From Bacteroidetes bacterium 4572_128 (GTDB lineage: Bacteria > Bacteroidota > Bacteroidia > Bacteroidales > 4572-128), in NCBI GenBank assembly GCA_002084355.1, contig NBLL01000005.1, positions 1 through 47,393 of the forward strand: a DNA stretch of 47,393 nucleotides, given 5' to 3'. This document shows, in pieces, positions 9,186-17,971 of this stretch; position 1 is the first letter of the stretch, and every line of letters starts with the position of its first letter. The position numbers and the translations under genes were made by a program. The notes below the pieces were generated by a model. That model saw only the letters and a list, made by a program, of their open reading frames with translations, was not told where the DNA came from and did no database searches.

Positions 9186-10187
9186 ATGAATAAAAAAACA
9201 GAGATACAGCAGAATTTTTTAAATGAAATAAAGAATTTAATTCCTTTAAAAACAAATGTAGTATATGAACTTGCGGATATTTTAAATATAAGTGGCGACA
9301 GTGTTTATAGAAGATTGAGTGGCAAAACCGCTCTCACTATAAATGAAATAGTTTTATTATGCAATCATTTTAAAATATCTTTTGATATTTTTGCAAATGC
9401 TAATAAAAATATTACTTTTAGTTATGACTCTCTTGGCAGTGATAATATTGGTTTTGAAAATTATTTATTTCAAATATTAGAAGATATGATTTTAATTGAG
9501 AAATCAAAAAATAAACAAATTATTTATGCTGCTATAGATATTCCTATTTTTCACCATTTTAATTATCCAGAGTTATCAGCTTTTAAAATGTTTTACTGGA
9601 GTAAAGAATTTGTAAATGTTCCATTTTTAAGAAATAAAAAGTTTAACACAAAACATATAAGCAAAGAATTTGCAGAAATGGGGAAAAAAATATATAAAAC
9701 ATATTGCAAAATTCCTTCAATTGAAATATGGACTTATGAAACTGTGAATAGTCTTATAAAGCAAATTGAATTTTATTGGGACACAGGAAATTTCGAAAGT
9801 AAAAATGATGCACTTATAGTTTGTGAACAAGCAAAAACAGAAATAGATAATATAAAAAAACAAGCAGAAAATAATAATAAAATTATATCTGGGATAAAAA
9901 ATAAAGAAAGTGAATTTACATTATTAAACAGTGATATAGAAATTGGAAATAATTGTATATTTACAAAAAAAGCAGGTATTGAAAGCATATATTTTAGTGT
10001 GCATACTTTTAACAAAATAAAAACGTCAAATAAAAAATTTGTAAAAGATACTAAAAGCTGGCTGGATAATTTAATGAAAAAATCTAATCAAATAAGTGGA
10101 ATTTCCCAAATTAATAGATATAAATTTTTTGAAAAAGCATTTTTTAAAATAAACAAATTGTATAATAAAATTAAAAACGAGAAATGA
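9186..10187 (+). CDS. Helix-turn-helix transcriptional regulator
   Basis: From the ATG at 9186 the protein is 333 residues, beginning MNKKTEIQQNFLNEIKNL. An in-frame extension of 40 codons (from 9066) is rich in Phe/Tyr/Lys and contains the promoter-like TATTTTTG, so it is not used. Residues about 18-65 form an HTH (VVYELADILNISGDSVYRRL, then SGKTALTINEIVLLCNHFKI). The remainder is helical with no recognised ligand domain. This pattern matches a large Bacteroidota family of N-terminal HTH regulators of unknown target. It is divergent from the TolB/CsgG-like gene, a possible regulatory pair. It ends in TGA, which supports the standard code. Confidence 0.75.
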   Translation: MNKKTEIQQNFLNEIKNLIPLKTNVVYELADILNISGDSVYRRLSGKTALTINEIVLLCNHFKISFDIFANANKNITFSYDSLGSDNIGFENYLFQILEDMILIEKSKNKQIIYAAIDIPIFHHFNYPELSAFKMFYWSKEFVNVPFLRNKKFNTKHISKEFAEMGKKIYKTYCKIPSIEIWTYETVNSLIKQIEFYWDTGNFESKNDALIVCEQAKTEIDNIKKQAENNNKIISGIKNKESEFTLLNSDIEIGNNCIFTKKAGIESIYFSVHTFNKIKTSNKKFVKDTKSWLDNLMKKSNQISGISQINRYKFFEKAFFKINKLYNKIKNEK

Positions 10188-10189
10188 TT

Positions 10190-10530
10190 TTTTTAAAATA
10201 TTAAATTTTTGGACGAATTTGAAAATTTTTTTTTTATTTCAAAATAAAAAACATTAAAATTTCGGACGAATTTGAAAAAAAAATTTTTTTTTATTTCAAA
10301 ATAAAAAACATTAAAATTTTGGACGAATTAAAAAAAAAAATTTTTTTTATTTCAAAATAAAAAGCATTAAAATTTTGGACGAATTTGAAAAAAAAAATTT
10401 TTTTATTTGAAATTAAAATATTTAAAATTTTGGACGAATTTGAAAAAAAATTTTTTATTTCAAAATAAAAAACATTAAAATTTCGGACGAATTTGAAAAA
10501 AATATTGAAATTTTGGACGTTTTCTTTCTG
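10190..10530 (+). repeat. A/T-tract tandem repeat array, GGACGAATTTG core
   Basis: The core GGACGAATT occurs at 10211, 10264, 10321, 10377, 10432 and 10485, with a partial GGACG at 10515; spacings are 53-57 bp. Each unit is core, GAAAAAAAATTTTTTT, then ATTTCAAAATAAAAAACATT. Orientation is forward. The array fills the gap before pgi. Confidence 0.9.
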
Positions 10531-10644
10531 AAATTTTTTTTTTTAAATTCTTTATTCCTAATTATAAAATTCTTCATTTTTTATTAAAAAAAAAAATAAA
10601 AATTAAAAAAAAATGTTTTTTTTGATAAAAATTAAAAAAAAAAA

Positions 10645-11949
10645 ATGTCAAAAAAATTTTTAGATATAAAAAATGTAGGGAATTTTATTTCAAAAAAAGA
10701 AATTTTATATTTCGAAAAAGAAGTTAAAAATCACATTTTGAATCTCGAAAAATGTAAGGGTTTAGGAAGTGAATTTACTGCGTGGAATAATTTACCAAAT
10801 TTATTTTCAAAAAAAGAATTGAAAGATATTCAAAAAACTTCTAATTTCTTATCTTCAAATTCAGAGATTGTTGTTGTTATTGGAATAGGTGGTTCTTATC
10901 TCGGAGCAAAAGCTGTTATAAACGCTTTGAGTGATAATTTTAATTATTTAAAAAATAAAAAAAAAAATCCTTTAATTTTATTTGCTGGACAAAATCTCAG
11001 TGAAGATTATTTATTTGAATTATTAGGAATTTTAAAAGAAAAATCTTTTTCTGTAGTTGTAATTTCTAAATCTGGAACAACCACAGAACCAGCAATTGCA
11101 TTTCGTATTTTGAAAAAACTTTTAGAAGAAAAATATGGGAAAAATGATTTGAAAAATAGGATAGTTGTAATTACAGATGAAAAAAAAGGTGCTTTAAAAA
11201 TTTTATCTGATAAAGAAAATTATAAGAAATTTATCATTCCAGATGATATTGGTGGTCGTTATTCTGTTTTAACTGCTGTTGGACTTTTGCCAATTGCCAT
11301 TGCTGGTTTTGACATAGAAAAACTTTTGCTCGGAGCAAAAAATATGTGTAATTTAACAAAAAGTGATATTAATTTCGAAAAAAATCCTGCTGCAATTTAT
11401 GCTGTTATTAGGAATATTCTTTATAAAAAAGGAAAGAAAATTGAAATTCTTGTAAATTACAATCCCAAATTAAATTTTTTATCAGAATGGTGGAAACAAC
11501 TTTTTGGTGAAAGTGAGGGTAAAGAAAAAAAAGGAATTTTTCCTGCGAATGCAAATTTTACAACAGATTTACATTCTTTAGGACAATATATTCAAGATGG
11601 TGAACGCACAATTTTTGAAACTGTTATTTCTGTAGAAGAAACAAAACATAAATTGAAAATTCCATTTGATATATATAATATTGATAAGTTAAATTATTTG
11701 TACGAAAAAAATATAGATGAAATAAATAAAAAAGCTGAAGAAGGAACAACAAAAGCACATTTAGATGGCGGTGTTCCAAATATTAAAATTTCAATTGACA
11801 AAATAGATGAATATTCTATAGGGGAAATAATTTATTTCTTTGAAAAATCTTGTGCAATTAGTGCTTATATTCTTGGAATAAATCCGTTTAATCAAGAAGG
11901 TGTAGAAGAATATAAAAAAAATATGTTCAAATTGCTGGGGAAAAAATAA
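10645..11949 (+). CDS. pgi: Glucose-6-phosphate isomerase
   Basis: This 434-residue protein is the expected size for the short, Bacillus-type PGI. Sugar-phosphate-binding SIS motifs are visible: VVVIGIGGSYLGAKAVI (about residue 77), VVISKSGTTTEPAIAFR (about 139) and GGRYSVLTAVGLLPIA. The catalytic region SEWWKQLFGESEGK and the C-terminal GQYIQDGER are also present. It interconverts glucose-6-phosphate and fructose-6-phosphate in glycolysis and gluconeogenesis in the cytoplasm. The LptF/G permease gene follows 17 bp downstream on the same strand, so they may share a transcript. No lesion is visible. Confidence 0.96.
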   Translation: MSKKFLDIKNVGNFISKKEILYFEKEVKNHILNLEKCKGLGSEFTAWNNLPNLFSKKELKDIQKTSNFLSSNSEIVVVIGIGGSYLGAKAVINALSDNFNYLKNKKKNPLILFAGQNLSEDYLFELLGILKEKSFSVVVISKSGTTTEPAIAFRILKKLLEEKYGKNDLKNRIVVITDEKKGALKILSDKENYKKFIIPDDIGGRYSVLTAVGLLPIAIAGFDIEKLLLGAKNMCNLTKSDINFEKNPAAIYAVIRNILYKKGKKIEILVNYNPKLNFLSEWWKQLFGESEGKEKKGIFPANANFTTDLHSLGQYIQDGERTIFETVISVEETKHKLKIPFDIYNIDKLNYLYEKNIDEINKKAEEGTTKAHLDGGVPNIKISIDKIDEYSIGEIIYFFEKSCAISAYILGINPFNQEGVEEYKKNMFKLLGKK

Positions 11950-11965
11950 TTTTATAGATTTTTTT

Positions 11966-13039
11966 ATGAAAAAAATAGATTTATATATTATAAAAAAGTT
12001 TTTAGGAACATTTTTTTATGCTATATTATTGATAATTAGCATAGCAGTTATTTTCGATTTCTCGGAAAAATTAGATGATTTTATGGCAAAAAATGCTCCT
12101 TGGGAAGCAATTATTTTTGATTATTATTTGAATTTTATTCCATATTTTGCAAATTTATTTAGTTCATTATTTACTTTTATTTCGGTAATATTTTTCACTT
12201 CAAAAATGGCTTATAATACAGAAATTATTGCAATTCTTAGTAGTGGTGTGAGTTTTAAAAGAATAATGTTTCCTTATTTTGTTTCCGCAACTATTATTGC
12301 GACAATTTCTTTTTTACTTTTGGGTTATATTATTCCATCTGCGAATAAAGTGAGAATAGAATTTGAGGAAATTTATATAAAAAATCGATACAGAAATGAA
12401 AATAAAAATATTCATAAACAAATAAAACCGAATTTTTATATTTATATGGAAACTTATAATAATAATAGAAATATTGGTTATAAATTTTCAATAGAAAAAT
12501 ATGAAAATGGAAAATTAAAGCATAAATTAATTTCTGATTATATAAAATGGAACGAAAAAATACAGAAATGGACAATAGAAAATTATTATATTCGCACTTT
12601 TACTGAAAATGGAGAAATTATTGAAAAAGGTGCTAAAAAAGATACAACTTTAAATATGAAACCTAAAGATTTTGGAAGAAGATTGAAAATAATAGAAACT
12701 ATGAATAATAAAGAATTGAGTGAATTTATTGAAGAAGAAAAAATGCACGGAGTTAGTGTAGAAAATTACTTAATAGAAAAACATAAAAGATTTGCTTTTC
12801 CGTTTTCTACTTTTATTTTAACTTTAATTGGTGTTTCTCTTGCTTCAAGAAAATTAAAAGGAGGAATTGGTGTTCACGTTGGAATAGGTTTACTTTTAAG
12901 TTTTTCTTACATTTTATTTATGCAAATTTCATCAGTTTTTGCTGTTGGAGGTGGGTTATCGCCTTTTGTTGCGGTATGGATACCAAATTTAATTTTCTTA
13001 TTTATAGGAATATTCCTATATAAAAATGCACCAAAATAA
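11966..13039 (+). CDS. LptF/LptG family LPS export permease
   Basis: This 357-residue protein has the YjgP/YjgQ layout. Three N-terminal membrane helices (about 10-30, 53-75, 100-122) are followed by a periplasmic beta-rich domain (about 130-265) and three C-terminal helices (about 275-295, 303-325, 332-352). The start MKKIDLYIIKKFLGTFFYAI and the ILSSGVSFKRIMFP loop (coupling helix) are characteristic. These permeases form the LptB2FG ABC transporter that lifts lipopolysaccharide to the periplasmic bridge. A second family member is at 45360. LptF and LptG cannot be told apart reliably here. It lies downstream of pgi. Confidence 0.88.
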   Translation: MKKIDLYIIKKFLGTFFYAILLIISIAVIFDFSEKLDDFMAKNAPWEAIIFDYYLNFIPYFANLFSSLFTFISVIFFTSKMAYNTEIIAILSSGVSFKRIMFPYFVSATIIATISFLLLGYIIPSANKVRIEFEEIYIKNRYRNENKNIHKQIKPNFYIYMETYNNNRNIGYKFSIEKYENGKLKHKLISDYIKWNEKIQKWTIENYYIRTFTENGEIIEKGAKKDTTLNMKPKDFGRRLKIIETMNNKELSEFIEEEKMHGVSVENYLIEKHKRFAFPFSTFILTLIGVSLASRKLKGGIGVHVGIGLLLSFSYILFMQISSVFAVGGGLSPFVAVWIPNLIFLFIGIFLYKNAPK

Positions 13040-13073
13040 TTGAAAATTGAAAATTAAAATTTTCAATTTTCAA
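13040..13073. terminator. Bidirectional terminator hairpin
   Basis: A perfect inverted repeat (TTGAAAATTGAAAAT, TAAA loop, ATTTTCAATTTTCAA) sits between the convergent LptF/G permease and TlpA-like genes and has A- and T-rich flanks on both sides. Confidence 0.75.
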
Positions 13074-13078
13074 AAATC

Positions 13079-13618
13079 TTATTTTAATTGTGATTTTAAA
13101 AATTCCTCTAATTTTTGTCCACGTAAAGAATGTGCAATAATTTTACCTTCACCATCTATAAGGAAATTAGCAGGAATACCTCTAACTGCATAAGCTTTTG
13201 CAGGAACACATCCCCAGCCTTTTAAATCACTAACATTAGTTTCCCAAACTAATCCATCTTTTTTTATTGCGCCTTCCCAAGCAGATTTCTTTTTATCTAA
13301 AGAAACTCCGTAAACAGTAAAACCATTACCATTTTTAAATTTCTTATCTTTATAATTATGATAAGCTTTAACAACAGTTGGATTTTCGCGTCTACAAGGT
13401 CCACACCACGCAGCCCAAAAATCTATCAAAACAAGTTTTCCTTTTAAAGAAGATAAAGCAATTTCTTTTCCCGAAGGAGATGGCAAATTAATTTCAGGAG
13501 CATATTGCCCAATTTGTGTTCCAACTTTTTTATCTTGTAAACCAGATTTATTTTCTTTAAAACCAAGAAAAATCAAAAATGCAATAGACAAAACAAATAA
13601 TAATGAGTATTTTTTCAT
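13079..13618 (-). CDS. TlpA/ResA-like thiol-disulfide oxidoreductase
   Basis: This 179-residue protein has an N-terminal hydrophobic signal or anchor (about residues 5-20). It is followed by a thioredoxin fold of the AhpC/TlpA type: APEINLPSPSGKEIALSSLK, then LVLIDFWAAWCGPCRRENP with the redox pair CGPC, and a cis-Pro region GIPANFLIDGEGKIIA. Such proteins reduce or isomerise disulfides of periplasmic proteins, for example in cytochrome c maturation. An internal segment with an extra Cys (KGWGCVPAKAYAVRG) matches other Bacteroidota members. It stands alone; a good -7 box lies 39 bp upstream. Confidence 0.88.
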   Translation of the reverse strand: MKKYSLLFVLSIAFLIFLGFKENKSGLQDKKVGTQIGQYAPEINLPSPSGKEIALSSLKGKLVLIDFWAAWCGPCRRENPTVVKAYHNYKDKKFKNGNGFTVYGVSLDKKKSAWEGAIKKDGLVWETNVSDLKGWGCVPAKAYAVRGIPANFLIDGEGKIIAHSLRGQKLEEFLKSQLK

Positions 13619-13656
13619 AATTAAAAATTAAAATATTTTATTAAAAAATTAAAACG

Positions 13657-13664
13657 CAAACTTA
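13657..13664 (-). promoter_or_regulatory. -7 element for the TlpA-like gene
   Basis: On the minus strand this reads TAAGTTTG, a full match to TAnnTTTG, about 39 bp before the ATG at 13618. Confidence 0.55.
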
Positions 13665-13739
13665 AAAAAAATATTTTAAAAAAAATTAATGTTTTTTTTT
13701 ATTAAAAAAAAAACAAATATTTTATGATTTTAAATATCA

Positions 13740-14045
13740 AATTTCATTAAAAAATTAACGTTTTTTGAAAAAAAAATTTTTTTAATTTAAAAGCATAAAA
13801 ATTTTGGCATTTTTTGAAAAAAAAAATTTTTTTTTAATTGAGATTAAAAAATATTGAAATTTTTGGACGAATTTTGAAAATTTTTTTTTAATTGAGATTA
13901 AAAAATATTGAAATTTTTGGACGAATTTTGAAAAAATTTTTTTTAATTGAAATTAAAATATTTAAAATTTTGGACGAATTTTGAAAAAAAATTTTTTTAT
14001 AAATTATAAAAAACGCCGAAATTTCAATATTTTTATAATTTAAAT
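13740..14045 (+). repeat. A/T-tract tandem repeat array with mixed cores and an inverted last unit
   Basis: Forward units have cores TTAACGTTTTTTG (about 13758), TTTGGCATTTTTTG (13806) and GGACGAATTTTG (13865, 13919, 13972). The final unit near 14012 reads AACGCCGAAATTTCAATA, the opposite orientation, so the array ends in an inverted copy. Spacing is 48-59 bp. It lies between two minus-strand genes. Confidence 0.85.
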
Positions 14046-14056
14046 AAAATTTGAAA

Positions 14057-15079
14057 TTATTTTTTATTTTTTTTTTCTAAAATTTTTTTAAATTTTTTAG
14101 AATCTTCTTCTAAATAAATTACTTTTCCCATATCAAATAAAGAATAATGGATGTATTTTTTTGGATTTAATTTTATATCCTCTAACAATTTTGCTAAATT
14201 TATTGACGATTTTTCCAGATTTTCGTATAACTTTTTATCATTTAGCATCATTGCAAATGTTCCATCTCCATTATTTATTTTATTTATTGTTTCATTTGTT
14301 TTTTCAATAAGTTTGTTAGTATTTTTTACTATTTCATTTAATTTTAAATGACTTAGAGTATCTGAAAAGCTAACCATATTGTTTATAATTTTAGAAAGAT
14401 TTTCATTATTTGCTTTCAAATTAGCGGAAATAGATTCTACATTTTCTATAGTATTTCTAATTTTACTTTGTTGATTTTGAATAATTGTATCAAGAGAAAA
14501 TGTAGTTTTTTCTAAATTTCCAATTATTTTTTTTATTCCAAAAAAACTTTCTTTCAAATTAACCCTTGTTTTTTCATTAAAAACAGAACGAATAACTATC
14601 AAAACAGAATCCATAGAACCCATTAAATCTTCGGCTTTTCTTTTAAAAGGTAACATTTGCCTATTTACTTCTTCTTTCAAATCGGTTTCTATTTTTCCTA
14701 TTATTGTATCTCCAAAATTATGATTTTCATTATAATCTGAAATAAGTAATTCTATTGCTTTCGTTCCCATTAAATCGGAACTATAAATTTTCGCGACAGA
14801 ATTTTTTGGAATATTAAAACCTTTTTTAACTGTAAAACGAACAACTAATTCTTTATTTTTTGGAGGATTTAAATAAATATCTCTAACTTTACCAATTTTA
14901 AATCCATTAACAACTACAAAACTAGAAACTTGTAATCCCTCAACTTTTTTATAAGTTACAAAAAAATAATTTTCACTCTTAAAAAAGTTTTTCCCTTGTA
15001 AAAATTGCAAACCCCAAACAAGAAGAGAAATAGCAATTACCATGACAAAACCAATTTTTGTATAAGAAGAAATTTTCAT
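14057..15079 (-). CDS. MlaD/MCE-family lipid transport protein
   Basis: This 340-residue protein has one N-terminal membrane helix (about residues 8-26) and a single MCE domain (about 37-115; YFFVTYKKVEGLQVSSFVVV, then GFKIGKVRDI and AKIYSSDLMGTKAIEL). A long helical C-terminal part (about 130-330) is rich in Asn/Lys. MCE proteins form hexameric rings that carry phospholipids between the inner and outer membranes. The usual MlaE permease and MlaF ATPase genes are not adjacent. The gene is divergent from rpsA, and its -7 box lies about 15 bp upstream of the start. Confidence 0.88.
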   Translation of the reverse strand: MKISSYTKIGFVMVIAISLLVWGLQFLQGKNFFKSENYFFVTYKKVEGLQVSSFVVVNGFKIGKVRDIYLNPPKNKELVVRFTVKKGFNIPKNSVAKIYSSDLMGTKAIELLISDYNENHNFGDTIIGKIETDLKEEVNRQMLPFKRKAEDLMGSMDSVLIVIRSVFNEKTRVNLKESFFGIKKIIGNLEKTTFSLDTIIQNQQSKIRNTIENVESISANLKANNENLSKIINNMVSFSDTLSHLKLNEIVKNTNKLIEKTNETINKINNGDGTFAMMLNDKKLYENLEKSSINLAKLLEDIKLNPKKYIHYSLFDMGKVIYLEEDSKKFKKILEKKNKK

Positions 15080-15093
15080 ATATAATTTTTTTA

Positions 15094-15101
15094 CAAAAAT
15101 A
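15094..15101 (-). promoter_or_regulatory. -7 element for the MCE gene
   Basis: On the minus strand this reads TATTTTTG, a match to TAnnTTTG, followed by TAAAAAAATTATATATG into the start codon at 15079. Confidence 0.5.
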
Positions 15102-15164
15102 ATTTTTATTTTAAATTAAAAAATAATTTTTTTCATAAAAAAACCCAAATTTTAAAATTAAAAA

Positions 15165-15270
15165 TTAAAATAAATTTTTTCAAAAAAATGCCAAAATTTT
15201 AATGCTTTTTATAATTAAAAAAAAAAATTTGAAAATTTTAAATTCATAAAAATTTTGCCATTTTTTTATT
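15165..15270. repeat. Head-to-head pair of A/T-tract repeat units
   Basis: A reverse unit (TTTTTTCAAAAAAATGCCAA then AATTTTAATGC, about 15176-15206) is followed by a forward unit (CATAAAAATTTTGCCATTTT, 15245-15264). The two cores are inverted copies of each other. The pair lies in the divergent promoter region between the MCE gene and rpsA. Confidence 0.7.
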
Positions 15271-15299
15271 AATTATTTTTTTCTTTTTAAGAGATTAAA

Positions 15300-15329
15300 T
15301 TTGTTTTTAAGAAAAAGTTTTTAACTTTG
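15300..15329 (+). promoter_or_regulatory. Promoter of rpsA
   Basis: TTTG (15300-15303), 18 bp, then TAACTTTG (15322-15329) fits the Bacteroidota -33/-7 consensus. It would give a leader of about 70 nt before the ATG at 15407, a plausible space for translational autoregulation. Confidence 0.7.
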
Positions 15330-15406
15330 CGACGATTTAAGTAATTGTAAATTTACAATTCTTTTTATATATAAAGTATAATTTAATTAATTTTATTTAT
15401 TATAAA

Positions 15407-17365
15407 ATGGAAGAAAACCAAAAAACAAGTTCTGAAATAACAGAACAAAAACAAGAAACAACAGAGAATATTGCTGTTGTGGAAAATTCAAAATCAGAAG
15501 AAAAAGTTCTCTCAAAAACAGAAAATCCTGATAAAACAGAAAACCCTGATAAAACAGAGAATAAAGTAAAAGCTTTTAAGCAAAATATTAATAGAAGTAT
15601 TCCACCAGAAGAATTTAACTGGGAAGATCTTGATAAAGAAAATGATAATTTTTCTAAGGAAAAAAGAGAAGAATTAGAGAATATTTATAATGAAACTTTA
15701 TCTACTGTTAGTGAAAATGAAATTCTACAAGGAAAAATTTCATCTATTACAAACCGTGAGGTTATAGTTAATATAGGTTATAAATCTGAAGGAATTATTG
15801 GTTTAAATGAATTCAAATATACTCCTGATTTAGAAATTGGTGCAAATGTAGAAGTTTTTGTTGAAAGTCAAGAAGATAAAAATGGGCAATTAGTTCTTTC
15901 TCATAAGAAAGCTCGTGCTTTACGTTCTTGGGATAAAGTTAATAATGCTTTAGATGATAATGAAATTATTAAAGGTTTTATCAAATGTAGAACTAAAGGT
16001 GGTATGATAGTAGATGTTTTTGGAATAGAAGCATTTTTACCAGGATCTCAAATTGACATCAGACCTATCCGAGACTATGATGTTTATGTAGGAAAAACTA
16101 TGGAGTTTAAAGTTGTGAAAATTAATCACGAGTTTAAAAATGTAGTTGTTTCTCATAAAGCACTTATAGAAGCAGAATTAGAAGAACAAAGAAAAGAAAT
16201 AATTTCTAAACTTGAAAAAGGTCAAATTCTCGAAGGAATAGTAAAAAATATCACTTCTTACGGTGTATTTATTGATCTTGGAGGTGTAGATGGTTTAATT
16301 CATATTACAGATTTATCTTGGGGAAGAGTTAGTCATCCGGAAGAAGTAGTAGAATTAGACCAGAAATTAAATGTTGCGATACTTGATTTTGACGACCAGA
16401 AAAAACGTATTGCTCTTGGTTTAAAACAACTTACTCCACATCCTTGGGATAAATTAGACGAAAATATAAAAGTTGGTGATAAAGTAGAAGGAAGAGTTGT
16501 TGTACTTGCTGATTACGGTGCATTTGTAGAAATTGCTCCGGGAGTAGAAGGTTTGATTCATGTTTCTGAAATGTCTTGGTCTCAACACCTAAGAAGCGCT
16601 CAGGAATTCCTTAAAATAGGGGATAATTTAGAAGTTCAAATTCTTAGCATAGATAAAGAAGATAGGAAAATGTCTTTTGGAATGAAACAACTGAAAGAAG
16701 ATCCTTGGAAAACTGTCGACGAAAGATATCCAATTAATTCTAAGCATAAAGCAAAAGTTAGAAACTTTACTAATTTTGGCGTTTTTGTTGAAATAGAAGA
16801 AGGAGTTGATGGTTTAATACATATCTCTGATTTATCTTGGACGAAAAAAATTAAACATCCGGCAGAATTTACTGCTATAGGAGAAGAAATTAATACTGTC
16901 GTTTTAGAAATAGACTCTGAAAACAGACGTTTAAGTCTTGGACATAAACAGCTTGAAGAAAATCCTTGGGATGTATTTGAAACTATTTTCAAAGTAGACC
17001 AAATTCATGAAGGAACTGTTGCAAATATTTTTGATAAAGGTGCTGTTATTACATTACCTTATGGAGTTGAAGGTTTTGCAAGTCCAAAACATATAGTGAA
17101 AGAAGACGGAACAATTGCAAATATTGATGAAAAACTTCCTTTCAAAGTTATTGAATTTTCTAAAGCAGCTAAACGTATTATATTATCGCATAGCAAAGTT
17201 CATGAAGATGTAAAAAGAAAAGTAGAAGAAACAAAAAGGAAAAAAGAGAGAATCTCTTCTGAAAAACAGAAAGGTTTTAAAAAACAATCAAGCGGAGAAA
17301 AAACTACTTTCGGTGATATTGCTGATTTAATAGCATTAAAAAAAGCTATGGAAAATAAAAAGTAA
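15407..17365 (+). CDS. rpsA: 30S ribosomal protein S1
   Basis: This 652-residue protein has an acidic, low-complexity N-terminal extension (about residues 1-85) containing a small repeat (KTENPD twice, then KTEN). Six S1 OB-fold domains follow, from about residue 100 to 600. Domains 3-5 show the classic GVEGLIHVSEMSW and GVDGLIHISDLSW motifs and linkers of the form LGLKQLTPHPWDKL. The C-terminal tail is basic (about 605-652). S1 binds mRNA on the 30S subunit and matters especially in Bacteroidota, which rarely use Shine-Dalgarno pairing. A good promoter lies upstream, and the STAS gene follows 37 bp downstream. Confidence 0.96.
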   Translation: MEENQKTSSEITEQKQETTENIAVVENSKSEEKVLSKTENPDKTENPDKTENKVKAFKQNINRSIPPEEFNWEDLDKENDNFSKEKREELENIYNETLSTVSENEILQGKISSITNREVIVNIGYKSEGIIGLNEFKYTPDLEIGANVEVFVESQEDKNGQLVLSHKKARALRSWDKVNNALDDNEIIKGFIKCRTKGGMIVDVFGIEAFLPGSQIDIRPIRDYDVYVGKTMEFKVVKINHEFKNVVVSHKALIEAELEEQRKEIISKLEKGQILEGIVKNITSYGVFIDLGGVDGLIHITDLSWGRVSHPEEVVELDQKLNVAILDFDDQKKRIALGLKQLTPHPWDKLDENIKVGDKVEGRVVVLADYGAFVEIAPGVEGLIHVSEMSWSQHLRSAQEFLKIGDNLEVQILSIDKEDRKMSFGMKQLKEDPWKTVDERYPINSKHKAKVRNFTNFGVFVEIEEGVDGLIHISDLSWTKKIKHPAEFTAIGEEINTVVLEIDSENRRLSLGHKQLEENPWDVFETIFKVDQIHEGTVANIFDKGAVITLPYGVEGFASPKHIVKEDGTIANIDEKLPFKVIEFSKAAKRIILSHSKVHEDVKRKVEETKRKKERISSEKQKGFKKQSSGEKTTFGDIADLIALKKAMENKK

Positions 17366-17402
17366 AAAATTTTTTTTTATAAAATAATTAAATTATATAT
17401 AT

Positions 17403-17753
17403 ATGAATAATTTTAAACTTGATAAATTAGAAAATTGCACTTTAATTAGCGTTTTAAAAGAAAAATTAGATACACATCTTGCTCCCTCTTTAAAATCAGA
17501 ACTTGTTCTTACAGTAGGAAATGGAGAGAGGAATATAATTTTGGATCTATCTAATTGTCGTTATTGTGATTCTTCTGGATTAAGTGCTGTTCTTGTTGCA
17601 AATCGTTTGTGTAAAAATTCTGAAGGAACTTTTGTTTTGACAGGTTTACAAACAGCAGTTCAAAGATTAATTTCTATTTCACAATTAGATACTGTTTTAA
17701 ATATTTCCAAAAGTGTAGATGATGGAGAAGAAATTATAAAAAATAATTTATAA
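17403..17753 (+). CDS. STAS-domain anti-sigma factor antagonist
   Basis: This 116-residue single-domain STAS protein shows the SpoIIAA/RsbV pattern: NIILDLSNCRYCDSSGLSAV, with the phosphorylatable serine in DSSG (about residue 57) and a later VLTGLQTAVQRLISISQLD helix. Such proteins release a sigma factor or other partner by binding a kinase/anti-sigma factor, with Ser phosphorylation as the switch. No kinase or sigma gene lies nearby. It follows rpsA closely and precedes a strong terminator, so it probably shares the rpsA transcript. Confidence 0.88.
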   Translation: MNNFKLDKLENCTLISVLKEKLDTHLAPSLKSELVLTVGNGERNIILDLSNCRYCDSSGLSAVLVANRLCKNSEGTFVLTGLQTAVQRLISISQLDTVLNISKSVDDGEEIIKNNL

Positions 17754-17761
17754 AAAATTAT

Positions 17762-17794
17762 AAAAATGCGTTTTAAAAAAACGCATTTTTTTTT
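17762..17794 (+). terminator. Rho-independent terminator
   Basis: Stem AAAATGCGTTTT paired with AAAACGCATTTT, followed by a T run; 8 bp after the STAS stop codon. Confidence 0.9.
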
Positions 17795-17971
17795 ATTAAA
17801 ATATTTTCAATTATGAAAAAAAATACCGAATTTTTTATAAAAAAAATTCAACCTGTACAAACCTAAAATTTTATGATTTTTGAATTTTTTTTTTATTTCA
17901 AAAAATTAAAATATTTTGATATTTTTAAAAAAAAAAATTTATCTCAAAAATTTAAATCTTATATTAAAAAA

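Noticed and set aside
17873-17971. Upstream start for the S9 peptidase.
   Set aside because: The 33 extra codons are Lys/Phe-rich and would bury the clear signal peptide that begins at 17972.
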